A stretch of 64,000 nt of DNA from Sulfuricurvum sp. (GTDB taxonomy: Bacteria > Campylobacterota > Campylobacteria > Campylobacterales > Sulfurimonadaceae): contig JAUXYP010000001.1 in the NCBI GenBank assembly GCA_030694265.1, positions 186,001 to 250,000 of the forward strand, given 5' to 3'. Shown here piece by piece: positions 8,784 through 17,206 of the stretch. The stretch's first letter is position 1, and every line of letters starts with the position of its first letter. Below the pieces are notes generated by a model, which saw nothing but the letters and a program-made list of their open reading frames with translations, had not been told where the DNA came from and made no database searches. A program made the position numbers and the translations under genes.

Positions 8784-10682
8784 TTATTGTTCGCTACTGA
8801 GTTTTTTCAGCTCGACGACAATCTCAGTAAAAACCACGGATCGTTTGTGAGGGTTTGGCTCTACCATCTTATCGAGTACAGAAGCATAGAGTGAGAGTTC
8901 TGGCTCTTTGTGGCGATAGCTTTTTTTCTCTTCGGCAAGCGGTTCGTCGGTATCGTAAGGGTTAGTACCCGTTACGTTTCGAATGATTTGAGCTCCAAAC
9001 TCGAAAATCTCGTCTTGCTCACGGTGTGAACCGCCTTGTTTTTTGAGGTTAAAGGAGAGCATGGCATCGTGAGTGTTTTGCAAACGCATCAAACGATTCC
9101 AGCGCATCAAAAAACCGATGGCGTGGTTGGTATAGCGTACCTTTAAACGGGCGATGAATTTTTCTAAACTCTCTTTGCCAATACGGTGGTCACGATATTG
9201 GCGCATGAGTTCGGCCACATATTCACGCGCGTGCTCGAGAACGATCCCTTTTAGGAGAAGATGACCTTCACCGCCTTCACCGCTGAGTGTTCCGCCGATG
9301 AAGATGTCAACGCCTAAAACAGTAACACCGTTATGAGGAGTCTTGCATCCTACAAAACCTAAATCTCCTGCACCATGGATACCGCACCCTTTGACACATG
9401 CAGACCAGTAAAAACGTATTTTTGCATCTTGGATAGGAACCTCACGTGCTAAATATTCTCCCATCTCTATGGCATCAGGTTTGTTAGGAATTACCCCAAA
9501 CGGACAGTGCTCTGTCCCTGCACACGCGATGAGGTTCGCCATATACGGTGAGGGACGATTCGGGTATTTAACAAACAGAGGTGATTCTAGTGCAGTTTGT
9601 TCATCCCTAACACCTGTGATGATGAGGTTTTGCTCGATGGTAAAACGTAATGCTCCGTTTTGTGCGGCGGCAACTTCTGCGGCATCGCTCAAATCGCTCC
9701 CACTGAATACACCGCTAGGGACAGCTGCTGTGAGCGCAAACGAACCATCTTTGAGGCCGATTTTACCGTAATGGTCTCCTCCCTCACTGGCACATAGGGT
9801 TTCGCCGCTAGTATGCATTGCAAACCCTAGTTGTACTTCTATGGCATTACGAAACTCGCTCATTCCCACGGCATCTATCAGAAATTTAAGACGGTTTTTG
9901 TTGCGGTTATCACGAAATCCATAGGTTTTAAAGAGACTTGCAACGGCGACAAAGACGGCTTTAGCCTGGGACGGTAAGACAAACATATCCGCATCCTGTG
10001 CCAAAAATCCGACACGCCCTCCTAAATAGAGGTTAAATCCATACACACCGTCTTTTTGAGCAAGAGCAAGGGCAAAATCCTGACCAAAAATATTACAACG
10101 ATTGGAGAGTGAACCGCTGATGCCGATGTTAAATTTGCGCGGTAAGGTAGTAATCCAATCGTCATTTTTCAAAAATACGGCTTGGATATCGTTCATGATC
10201 TCAACACAGGGGATGATATTGTCCATTGCTAATCCATCGAGAGGATCGATGAGGACATTACGAAAATTATCGACACCTGTTTGGTAGCTGGTGAGTCCCA
10301 CGCTCTCTAACAGTGCGAGTGCTTCGGGCAACTCCTCTATGGTGATGTAGCGCAGTTCGATTTGCATGCGTGTGGTAATATCAATGTAATCTTTCCCAAA
10401 GCGTTTTGCGACATCAGCCAGAACTCGTGCTTGGTCAACACTCAACATTCCACCCGCCACGCGAACACGAATCATAAAACGTCCTGGGGTAGCAGGACGA
10501 TCAAAGACACCGAAGCTTTTGAGGACAAAATCTTTGTCTTCTTCGGTGATGGAATCGTACCCTGTTTTAGAATAACCTATCAGTCTTTCCCATGCTTCTT
10601 TGGCACTAAAGGTCTCTTTGATCGTCTCAACTTTATGGCGCTTAGCGCTTCGTGTTTCATTAGCCTGCATAAGCGATGTCAT
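8784..10682 (-). CDS. nirA: Siroheme [4Fe-4S] nitrite reductase (NirA-like)
   Basis: This 632-residue protein belongs to the ferredoxin-type nitrite/sulfite reductase family. Two ferrodoxin-like half-domains (start near residue 62, PATPGRFMIRVR, and again near 270-300) flank siroheme-binding domains. The coupled siroheme/cluster cysteines are C387 and C393 (CAGTEHC) and C429 and C433 (CVKGC), the family pattern. The reaction is six-electron reduction of nitrite to ammonium in the cytoplasm. Sulfite reductase is an alternative on motif grounds alone, but the adjoining nitrate reductase and the absence of sulfate-assimilation genes favour nitrite. The start overlaps the end of the methyltransferase gene by 23 bases; an in-frame ATG four codons in is also possible. 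One base separates its stop from the DmsBC-like gene. Confidence 0.88.
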   Translation of the reverse strand: MTSLMQANETRSAKRHKVETIKETFSAKEAWERLIGYSKTGYDSITEEDKDFVLKSFGVFDRPATPGRFMIRVRVAGGMLSVDQARVLADVAKRFGKDYIDITTRMQIELRYITIEELPEALALLESVGLTSYQTGVDNFRNVLIDPLDGLAMDNIIPCVEIMNDIQAVFLKNDDWITTLPRKFNIGISGSLSNRCNIFGQDFALALAQKDGVYGFNLYLGGRVGFLAQDADMFVLPSQAKAVFVAVASLFKTYGFRDNRNKNRLKFLIDAVGMSEFRNAIEVQLGFAMHTSGETLCASEGGDHYGKIGLKDGSFALTAAVPSGVFSGSDLSDAAEVAAAQNGALRFTIEQNLIITGVRDEQTALESPLFVKYPNRPSPYMANLIACAGTEHCPFGVIPNKPDAIEMGEYLAREVPIQDAKIRFYWSACVKGCGIHGAGDLGFVGCKTPHNGVTVLGVDIFIGGTLSGEGGEGHLLLKGIVLEHAREYVAELMRQYRDHRIGKESLEKFIARLKVRYTNHAIGFLMRWNRLMRLQNTHDAMLSFNLKKQGGSHREQDEIFEFGAQIIRNVTGTNPYDTDEPLAEEKKSYRHKEPELSLYASVLDKMVEPNPHKRSVVFTEIVVELKKLSSEQ

Positions 10683-11439
10683 GGGCGGTCTCCTTGATCT
10701 CGTGGATGTATTTTGGTAGTTGTGACTCGAGTGTTACCACATCGCCAAAAATCATAATGGCGGGTTTGGGTGCTTTTTTGGCGGCACGCACAAGGTCGCC
10801 CAGTGTCGTAATGATGGTGCTTTGGTTTGCACTGGTTGCATTGGAAACAATGGCGACGCTCAATGCAGGATTGATCCCCTGTTGCAAGGCTTCTGCCGTG
10901 ATTTGTTCTGCACGACTAAGTCCCATCAGGACGATCGTCGTATGGCTCGCCATCCCCAAAAGCGGTATCCAGCTCAAATTCACACGATCGCCTGCCAGAT
11001 GTGCGGATACGACGGACATTCCCGTCGCATAGCCGCGTGCTGTCGGAGCAATACCTGCTGAGAGTGGACCGCTAAGGGCAGAAGAAATACCGGGGATTAC
11101 TTCAGTGTGAATCCCGTGTTCCATGGCATAGATCGCTTCTTCGGTTCCACGTCCAAAGATGTATGGATCGCCGCATTTAAGACGTCCAACACACAATCCC
11201 TGAATCGCATAGGAAGTAATGAGTCCATTAATCTCATCTTGGGTTGAGCTATGACACCCTTTTTCCTTACCGACGAATACTACTTTGGTTGATGTTGGAA
11301 TTAAATCGATTATCTCTTGGGTGAGCAAATGATCGATGAGTGCTACATCGAGTTTTTGGATGGTCTTGAGTGCTTTAAGGGTGAGTAAATCGGCATCACC
11401 GGGTCCACATCCGATCAAGTAAAGAGAGCCATTCATCAT
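10660..11439 (-). CDS. cobA: Uroporphyrinogen-III C-methyltransferase (siroheme synthesis)
   Basis: The 259-residue protein is a tetrapyrrole (corrin/porphyrin) methylase. The N-terminal GCGPGD loop (10-15) and the GDPYIFGRG and VIPGISS motifs mark the SAM-dependent enzyme that makes precorrin-2 from uroporphyrinogen III. It is the first gene of the nitrate assimilation operon and overlaps nirA, consistent with supplying siroheme to that nitrite reductase. Length and motifs fit single-domain CobA/SUMT rather than the trifunctional CysG; the missing dehydrogenase/ferrochelatase activity is encoded divergently at 11553. An AAGGAA ribosome site precedes the ATG. Confidence 0.93.
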   Translation of the reverse strand: MMNGSLYLIGCGPGDADLLTLKALKTIQKLDVALIDHLLTQEIIDLIPTSTKVVFVGKEKGCHSSTQDEINGLITSYAIQGLCVGRLKCGDPYIFGRGTEEAIYAMEHGIHTEVIPGISSALSGPLSAGIAPTARGYATGMSVVSAHLAGDRVNLSWIPLLGMASHTTIVLMGLSRAEQITAEALQQGINPALSVAIVSNATSANQSTIITTLGDLVRAAKKAPKPAIMIFGDVVTLESQLPKYIHEIKETAHDIAYAG

Positions 11440-11552
11440 TATTTCCTTTTAGGACTTTTTTATATGGAAATGATAGTGTAAAATGTGGGAGCAAATTGCG
11501 ATAAGGTGATTAATTTTTAAGCACTTATATTGATTAAAGAATAGGATGGTTT
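11440..11552. promoter_or_regulatory. Divergent intergenic region between the two siroheme genes
   Basis: These 113 AT-rich bases must hold the promoters of both the leftward nitrate-assimilation operon and the rightward precorrin-2 dehydrogenase gene. Ribosome sites are visible next to each start (AAGGAA leftward, AGGATGG rightward). A TATAAA element on the minus strand near 11470 could be the operon -10. I could not identify an operator with confidence. Confidence 0.45.
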
Positions 11553-12110
11553 ATGGCACTTTTTCCCATGTTCGTGGATTTAAAAGATAGAGATATTGTT
11601 GTGATCGGTGCAGGTGAGGTTGCTTTGCGTAAAATCGAGCAGCTTGTGAAGTTTTTGCCCAAGCTAACTGTTATTGCGCCGTTGATTCACGAAGAGATCA
11701 AAATATTGAGTGAGACTCATGCGATTACTCTTGTGAAGCGAGAATACGAAATTAAAGATTGTGACAATCGTTTTTTAGTGATCGGTGCGTTGGATGATCT
11801 GGGTGAGCAGGAAAAAATTTATGCGGCATGTATGAGTACTAAAACACCGGTCAACTGTGTCGATTCGCCACTGCTATGTTCATTTATCTTTCCGGCGTTG
11901 ATTGTGCAGGGGGATTTATGTGTGGGAATAAATACGTCGGGCAAGGCGCCGGCGGTAAGCTCGGCATTGCGTCAATTTTTGACTAAGCTCATCCCAGAGG
12001 GGGTTCATGATCTTATAGAACGTGTACACACTATTCGTCAAAATGAGAAGGTAGGGAAAGTACGGCAGGAGAAGATTATCACGATTTGTCGTGATTTTTT
12101 TAAGCAATAG
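11553..12110 (+). CDS. Precorrin-2 dehydrogenase / sirohydrochlorin ferrochelatase (CysG N-domain, Met8p-like)
   Basis: The 185-residue protein begins with a Rossmann NAD-binding fold (VVIGAGEVALRK at 16-27) and continues with the CysG N-domain pattern, including FIFPALIVQGDLCVGINTSG and the APAVSSALRQ segment. It oxidises precorrin-2 to sirohydrochlorin and may insert iron, completing siroheme synthesis. It faces the cobA-nirA operon across a short divergent promoter region, so the two halves of the siroheme pathway are probably co-regulated. Its last 11 bases overlap the 3' end of the convergent superoxide dismutase gene. It lacks the methyltransferase domain of full-length CysG, which is supplied by the gene at 10660. 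Confidence 0.9.
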   Translation: MALFPMFVDLKDRDIVVIGAGEVALRKIEQLVKFLPKLTVIAPLIHEEIKILSETHAITLVKREYEIKDCDNRFLVIGALDDLGEQEKIYAACMSTKTPVNCVDSPLLCSFIFPALIVQGDLCVGINTSGKAPAVSSALRQFLTKLIPEGVHDLIERVHTIRQNEKVGKVRQEKIITICRDFFKQ

Positions 12111-12795
12111 CACCTATTCTGGTGTTAACTACATTCCAATTGATATTTTTGAAGAAAGTTTCTACGTATCCTTTTGCGTTAGCGCCAAAATCCATTTGAT
12201 ACGAGTGCTCGTACATGTCTAATGCAAGGATGATTTTTGAATCCCAAAGTGCGTGCATATGATCCCATGCCCAAACGTTTTCAAGACGTTTAAGCCGCTC
12301 ATTGTAAACGAGAAATGCCCATCCTGATCCACCGCTTAGTGAGAGTGCCATTTTTTTAAACTCATTTTCCCATTCTATGATGGTTCGAAACGAAGCAGTA
12401 ATCATTTCGGTGGTTTTTGCATCCATCGCGCCCGATGCGCCCAATGCGTCAAAATAGTACTCATGCAAAATCATGGAATTTAGGGCAACCATTTGCTCAC
12501 GTTTGAGGGAACCTACTTCAAAAGGGTTGGCCGAATTAGCAAGAGCGACTATTTTTTCTTCTATCACACGGGCACGTTTTACCGCACCTGCATAATTGTT
12601 GTCATGATGAGAAGTAATCATTTTTTCGGAGAGTCCATCGAGATTTTTTGGATCAAATGGAAGCGCTTTGGGAACCAGAAATTCGCTGTGAACAGCTCTT
12701 GGTGCAGGCATTGAAGCCGTATCAGCTGTTGTTACTGCACCCAGACTGCTGGCAAGGGTTGCGGCGCTTAATGCCATAAAATCTCTTCTTTCCAT
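12100..12795 (-). CDS. Tat-exported iron/manganese superoxide dismutase family protein
   Basis: The 231-residue protein starts MERRDFMALSAATLASS, a twin-arginine signal, so the folded enzyme should be exported. Metal ligands of Fe/Mn SODs align at H63, H111, D193 and H197 (the last two in LDMYEHSYQMDFG), and SGGSGWAFLV is the family glycine-rich strand. Residues that normally line the substrate gateway differ: aligned without gaps to a typical SOD, the positions of E. coli His30 and Tyr34 are N67 and A71, and the helix glutamine (Gln69) is S107. Those assignments are my manual alignment. Superoxide dismutation outside the cytoplasm is the likely role, but altered activity is possible. Its 3' end overlaps the siroheme gene by 11 bases. 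Confidence 0.8.
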   Translation of the reverse strand: MERRDFMALSAATLASSLGAVTTADTASMPAPRAVHSEFLVPKALPFDPKNLDGLSEKMITSHHDNNYAGAVKRARVIEEKIVALANSANPFEVGSLKREQMVALNSMILHEYYFDALGASGAMDAKTTEMITASFRTIIEWENEFKKMALSLSGGSGWAFLVYNERLKRLENVWAWDHMHALWDSKIILALDMYEHSYQMDFGANAKGYVETFFKNINWNVVNTRIGAIA

Positions 12796-12805
12796 CGAGT
12801 AATCC

Positions 12806-14440
12806 TTAACTTTTTAAAATCGCAGGAGAAGGTTCTCCGTAAAAATACCCTTGTAAATGGCTCAATGGGAGACCTTTAAGGTAGTTGTTGACACTGTCAT
12901 TGTGGACAAACTCAGCAATAGTTTTGATGTTGAGCTGACTTGCAAAATCGATGATTGTTTTGGTAATGATTTGTGAGGTTGTGTCGGTATCGATATTGCG
13001 GATGATAGAACCGTCGATTTTGATGTAGTCAATATCGAGTTTGGTGATATACACAAAGTTGGAATACCCAGCACCAAAATCATCGATTGCGATTTCGACA
13101 CCGTACTCTTTTACCTGACTGATAAAATCACTGATAATTTCATAGTTTTCAATTCCCTCAGATTCCAGAATTTCAAAAATAATGCGATCGCTATAAGGAC
13201 AATCTTTAATCTTATTAATAATGTAAGCATTGACGAACGTATCATTAATGTCTTCGATCGATAGGTTAATGGAGCATTGCAGTTCTGGATGATGTGCCAT
13301 TTCTTCAATGACTTTATCCAGCATAATGGTGGTTATATGATGATAGAGCCTGACTTTTTTGGAGATTTCTAAAAATTGGATGGGAGGGATCACCGTGCCA
13401 TCTTTTTCGATGATGCGTACTAACGCCTCGTATTTTTCTACCTGATGCGTTTTTGCATTAACAATGGGTTGATAAAAAGGGACGACTCTATTTTCATCAA
13501 TGGCATCTCGTAGCCGTTTAATCCATGATAAATTGTTTTCATAATCCTCTTTAATATGGAGAGATTCATCGTAATATAGATAATTTTTACGTCTTTTTTT
13601 GGCCAGTTTGAGTGCCATATCGGAGTGCGCCACAACATCTTTTTTATAGGCTATTTGTTCGTTATCTGAAGCGCATCCTGCGATACCAATGGTAACGTTT
13701 AAACTGATTTTTTGATCTGCTGCGGTGAATATTTTATTATTAAGGGTAGCAGAGAGATCGGTAATGCACTCGAATATCTCTGCTTTAGTGCATGAACTTT
13801 GGATGAGGATCATGTATTCATCCACGGGAAGTTTGTAGACGGTTGCGTTTTTCATACTTTTTGCATAGCTAACCAACTCGTTACCAAAAGAGAGGAGAAG
13901 CTGATCGGCTATTTTATGCCCGTAAAAGGTATTGACCTCTTTGAAGCCGTCTATATTAATCAAAATAAGATTGAAGGGAGAATCAATATCCTCGATATCA
14001 CCTAACAGTTTGGTTCGATTCGGAAGATTTGTTAGGGGATCGTATTTGGATTCTAAAAGCTCTTTGTTGAGTTTATGCAGTGCGCTCATATCGCGGATAC
14101 TGACAAGAATACTGTACATATTTTTCATATTATCGTACAAAGCTTGAACGTTTTTTGAGATGTGGACGACGGAACCGTCTTTTCGTTTGAAAATGGTCTC
14201 TTGATCGTTACAATGGCCACACTCTTGTACGGTTGTCATACAGCCGCCAAGAATACTCATATCCCCTAAATGATCAGTGATGGAGGTTCCGTACAACTCA
14301 CTCGCGGCATAGCCCAAGAGTTTACAAAATGCGGGATTAACGTATTGAATAATCATATTGGTATCAATGGTAAACATCCCGTCTGGGAAATGTTCAAGAA
14401 TGTCTTGCAGCTGAGAATTCTGAACGCTATAATTATCCAT
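12806..14440 (-). CDS. PAS-GGDEF(degenerate)-EAL protein, probable c-di-GMP phosphodiesterase
   Basis: The 544-residue soluble protein has a PAS domain (about 10-120), a GGDEF-type domain (about 130-290) and an EAL domain (about 310-540). The GGDEF active loop reads PVDEY at 205-209, so cyclase activity is probably lost. The EAL domain looks complete: E338 in YEALVR, N392, E426, D453/D454 in AIDDFGAGYS, K474 and E510. It should therefore hydrolyse c-di-GMP, with the degenerate domain perhaps acting as a GTP sensor, as known for some dual-domain proteins. No membrane segment is seen, so the PAS input is cytoplasmic. It ends 10 bases before the start of the SOD gene on the same strand, so the two may be co-transcribed. 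Confidence 0.9.
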   Translation of the reverse strand: MDNYSVQNSQLQDILEHFPDGMFTIDTNMIIQYVNPAFCKLLGYAASELYGTSITDHLGDMSILGGCMTTVQECGHCNDQETIFKRKDGSVVHISKNVQALYDNMKNMYSILVSIRDMSALHKLNKELLESKYDPLTNLPNRTKLLGDIEDIDSPFNLILINIDGFKEVNTFYGHKIADQLLLSFGNELVSYAKSMKNATVYKLPVDEYMILIQSSCTKAEIFECITDLSATLNNKIFTAADQKISLNVTIGIAGCASDNEQIAYKKDVVAHSDMALKLAKKRRKNYLYYDESLHIKEDYENNLSWIKRLRDAIDENRVVPFYQPIVNAKTHQVEKYEALVRIIEKDGTVIPPIQFLEISKKVRLYHHITTIMLDKVIEEMAHHPELQCSINLSIEDINDTFVNAYIINKIKDCPYSDRIIFEILESEGIENYEIISDFISQVKEYGVEIAIDDFGAGYSNFVYITKLDIDYIKIDGSIIRNIDTDTTSQIITKTIIDFASQLNIKTIAEFVHNDSVNNYLKGLPLSHLQGYFYGEPSPAILKS

Positions 14441-14572
14441 TAATTATCCTAGTAAACCTATGTATACCAGCATAATAGGGATTATCGCTTTAAAATAATA
14501 TAAAATTATGACATGAAAAGAGAGGATGATGTAAAATTGTCAAATAATCCCATCAAAAGAGGATATTACGCT

Positions 14573-17158
14573 ATGAATCTTCCTGCATTATTTTTAGCAT
14601 TTGGAACCTCGAATGATGGGTTGAATGATGATGAAGTTCAATATCGTCATGTGCGGTATGGCTTAAATACACTTCCTAAGATATCAACAAAACCTTGGTA
14701 TGCTAAATTAACCGCCCAATTTACCCATTTTTTTGCCCTTTTGTTGTGGGTTGCGGCTGGTATCAGTTTTATAACCGCTTTAGTTGATCCCTCTTCAAAT
14801 ATGCTTCCTATCGGGTGGGCTATTGTCATCGTTATAGGGTTAAATGGGGTCTTTGGTTTTTATCAGGAGTTTCGTACGGAAAAGAGCTTGGAAGCACTGC
14901 GCAACATGCTCCCCTCAAAAGCGATGGTATGCCGTGCTGGGATTGAGCAGATGGTTTTGGCAGAGGAACTTGTCCCAGGTGACATCATAGTGCTGAAGGA
15001 GGGGGATAAAGTTCCCTCGGATGTTTACGTGATACAAGCCTTTGATTTGTGGCTCAATGAGAGCACTTTGAGCGGTGAGAGTGAACTCGTTTCTGCGGAT
15101 GCAGTAGGATCAGATAATGCTAAAACTATTCTATACTCAGGAACCTATGTTGTCAAAGGTGAGGCCAGAGGTTTGGTATTTGCCACGGGAAAAGAGAGCC
15201 GATACGGAACGATTGCCGCATTGACGCAGAGGGTGGATGCGGGAGAGAGTCATCTGCAAAAAGAGATTTCTCATATCTCCAAAGTCGTCGCTTTGAGTTC
15301 GGCCGTTCTTGCCGGAAGTTTGATCGTTATTGCGATGGGATCCGGAGGATTTGAACTGTGGAAAACCTTTTTGTTTGCATTGGGTGTTCTCGTGGCGTTG
15401 ATCCCTGAGGGGCTGTTGCCTACGGTGACGTTGGCATTGGCATTTGGAGCACAGCGCATGGCCTCCAAGGGTTTTTTAGTCAATGGTTTGGCGGTCATCG
15501 AAAATCTAGGGGCTGTGACGGTGATTGCGACCGATAAAACAGGGACGATTACCCAAAACAAGATGGAAGTGGCCGCATGGGAAGAGGAGACAGCACAAGC
15601 TCCTTCTCAAGAGCTGCTCAATGCGACGATTTTGTGTAACCGTGCTGATTTTATGAATGGAGATCCCATAGAGCAAGCGCTTGTGACATTTGCCAACGGC
15701 TATACAGACGTTGTTTCAAAACGCCGTGAATATCCGATTACAGGCGAATATCCGTTTGATTATCATCTAAAACGGATGAGTACGGTTCATAGGAGTGAAG
15801 ATGGCGTGGTCCTCTTTTGTAAGGGGGCAACCGAAGTGGTGTTGGAACTGTGCCGTGATGTTTATACCCCTGCGGGAAAACTTGATTTGACAAGGGATGA
15901 ACGTACCAAGCTGATGGAAAAACACGATCGCATGGCGGCGCAGGGGTATCGGGTTCTGGCTTTCGCCAAACGAGAGTATACGGCGGCTCCCGCTACGAGG
16001 CAAGAAGCGGAGGAGGGTTTAACCTTCATTGGTTTTATTGCTGTGGCAGATCCGTTGCGTGACGATATTATAAATGCTGTTGATTTGTGTCATAAGGCGG
16101 GAATACGGGTCATGATGATTACGGGTGATCACCCTCTAACCGCCGCAGCAATCGGGATAAAATCGGGGATTATTAGGGAAGAGACTCAGGTAAACACGGG
16201 GGAATATTTGGAAACCCTTCCTCCCTCAGCCATTAAACATCTGTTACGTAAAAACCACGTTTTCGCACGCGTCTCTCCCGAACAAAAACTGACATTGGTG
16301 ACGTTGCTCAAAGAGATGGGGGAGACGGTAGCGGTAACGGGGGATGGAGTCAATGATGCTCCAGCCCTCAAACGTGCCGATGTTGGGATTGCTATGGGTT
16401 CAGGAACCGATGTGGCAAAACAAGCCGCTGATGCCATCTTGATGGACGATCATTTTGCAACGATTGTCAAAGGGATAGAGGAGGGGCGTGCAGTGTATGA
16501 AAACATACGGCGGTTTATCACCTATATGCTCGCGAGTAATCTGCCTGAAGCGGTTCCGTATGTTTTGTTTTTTTGGCTTGGTATCCCTTTGGCTCTCCCC
16601 GTTGCATTGGTACTGGCGATTGATTTGGGGACAGATATCATGCCGGGGTTGGCATTGGGGGTAGAATCGCCGCACAAGGGTCTTATGAATCAAGGTCCGC
16701 GAAGTCGAAAGGAGCGTATCCTGACGATGGGGGTGTATTTCAGAGCTTTCGGATTTTTGGGACTTATCACGGCAGTGTTATCGATGGGGCTTTTTTGGTT
16801 CTATCTCAAAGCGCATGGCTGGAACGGTGAATCTTTAGAGTGGACCGATCCGTTGTATCTGCAAGCGACGACCTTGACGTTTACAGCGATTATTTTTGGA
16901 CAGATTGCAAACGGCCTTTCGTGTCGAAGTTCAAGAGAGTCTTTGTGGAGTATCGGGTGGTGGAATAACCGCTATTATTGGATGGGTGTTGCAGTGGAAC
17001 TGATGCTTTTGGGAGCGCTCATTGTCTTTGCACCCCTCAGTGATATTTTCGCAACGGCACCGTTTGATCCAGTTTATTGGTGGGCCGTGGTAGCTATTAC
17101 GGTGATTGTGTTGTTGGCAGAAGAGGGGAGGAAGGGATTTGTACGGCGTTATTTATGA
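14573..17158 (+). CDS. P-type cation-transporting ATPase (type II, IIC-like signatures)
   Basis: Counting from an upstream in-frame ATG at 14513 gives 881 residues; I prefer the ATG at codon 21 (14573), which has AGAGGA nine bases upstream, while 14513 has no visible ribosome site. In that 881 numbering the landmarks are the actuator loop LSGES at 186-190, PEGLL at 298-302 in helix M4, the phosphorylated D341 in DKTGT, and the hinge TGDGVNDAPAL. Helix M6 reads DLGTDIMPGLALGVE, close to the Na,K-ATPase class rather than the SERCA class. The protein should pump a cation across the inner membrane at the cost of ATP; which ion cannot be told from sequence alone. It is monocistronic as far as can be seen. 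Confidence 0.87.
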   Translation: MNLPALFLAFGTSNDGLNDDEVQYRHVRYGLNTLPKISTKPWYAKLTAQFTHFFALLLWVAAGISFITALVDPSSNMLPIGWAIVIVIGLNGVFGFYQEFRTEKSLEALRNMLPSKAMVCRAGIEQMVLAEELVPGDIIVLKEGDKVPSDVYVIQAFDLWLNESTLSGESELVSADAVGSDNAKTILYSGTYVVKGEARGLVFATGKESRYGTIAALTQRVDAGESHLQKEISHISKVVALSSAVLAGSLIVIAMGSGGFELWKTFLFALGVLVALIPEGLLPTVTLALAFGAQRMASKGFLVNGLAVIENLGAVTVIATDKTGTITQNKMEVAAWEEETAQAPSQELLNATILCNRADFMNGDPIEQALVTFANGYTDVVSKRREYPITGEYPFDYHLKRMSTVHRSEDGVVLFCKGATEVVLELCRDVYTPAGKLDLTRDERTKLMEKHDRMAAQGYRVLAFAKREYTAAPATRQEAEEGLTFIGFIAVADPLRDDIINAVDLCHKAGIRVMMITGDHPLTAAAIGIKSGIIREETQVNTGEYLETLPPSAIKHLLRKNHVFARVSPEQKLTLVTLLKEMGETVAVTGDGVNDAPALKRADVGIAMGSGTDVAKQAADAILMDDHFATIVKGIEEGRAVYENIRRFITYMLASNLPEAVPYVLFFWLGIPLALPVALVLAIDLGTDIMPGLALGVESPHKGLMNQGPRSRKERILTMGVYFRAFGFLGLITAVLSMGLFWFYLKAHGWNGESLEWTDPLYLQATTLTFTAIIFGQIANGLSCRSSRESLWSIGWWNNRYYWMGVAVELMLLGALIVFAPLSDIFATAPFDPVYWWAVVAITVIVLLAEEGRKGFVRRYL

Positions 17159-17194
17159 GTTTAATTTTTGAAGTGTCCCCTAAGTTCCAAACGC

Positions 17195-17200
17195 TAAAAT
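17195..17200 (+). promoter_or_regulatory. Candidate -10 element six bases before the NYN-like gene start
   Basis: TAAAAT, within GCTAAAAT, ends six bases upstream of the ATG at 17207. Transcription would then begin at or beside the start codon, and no Shine-Dalgarno sequence is visible. This suggests a leaderless or near-leaderless mRNA. No -35 is evident, which is common for housekeeping promoters in this phylum. Confidence 0.45.
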
Positions 17201-17206
17201 GCGCCT

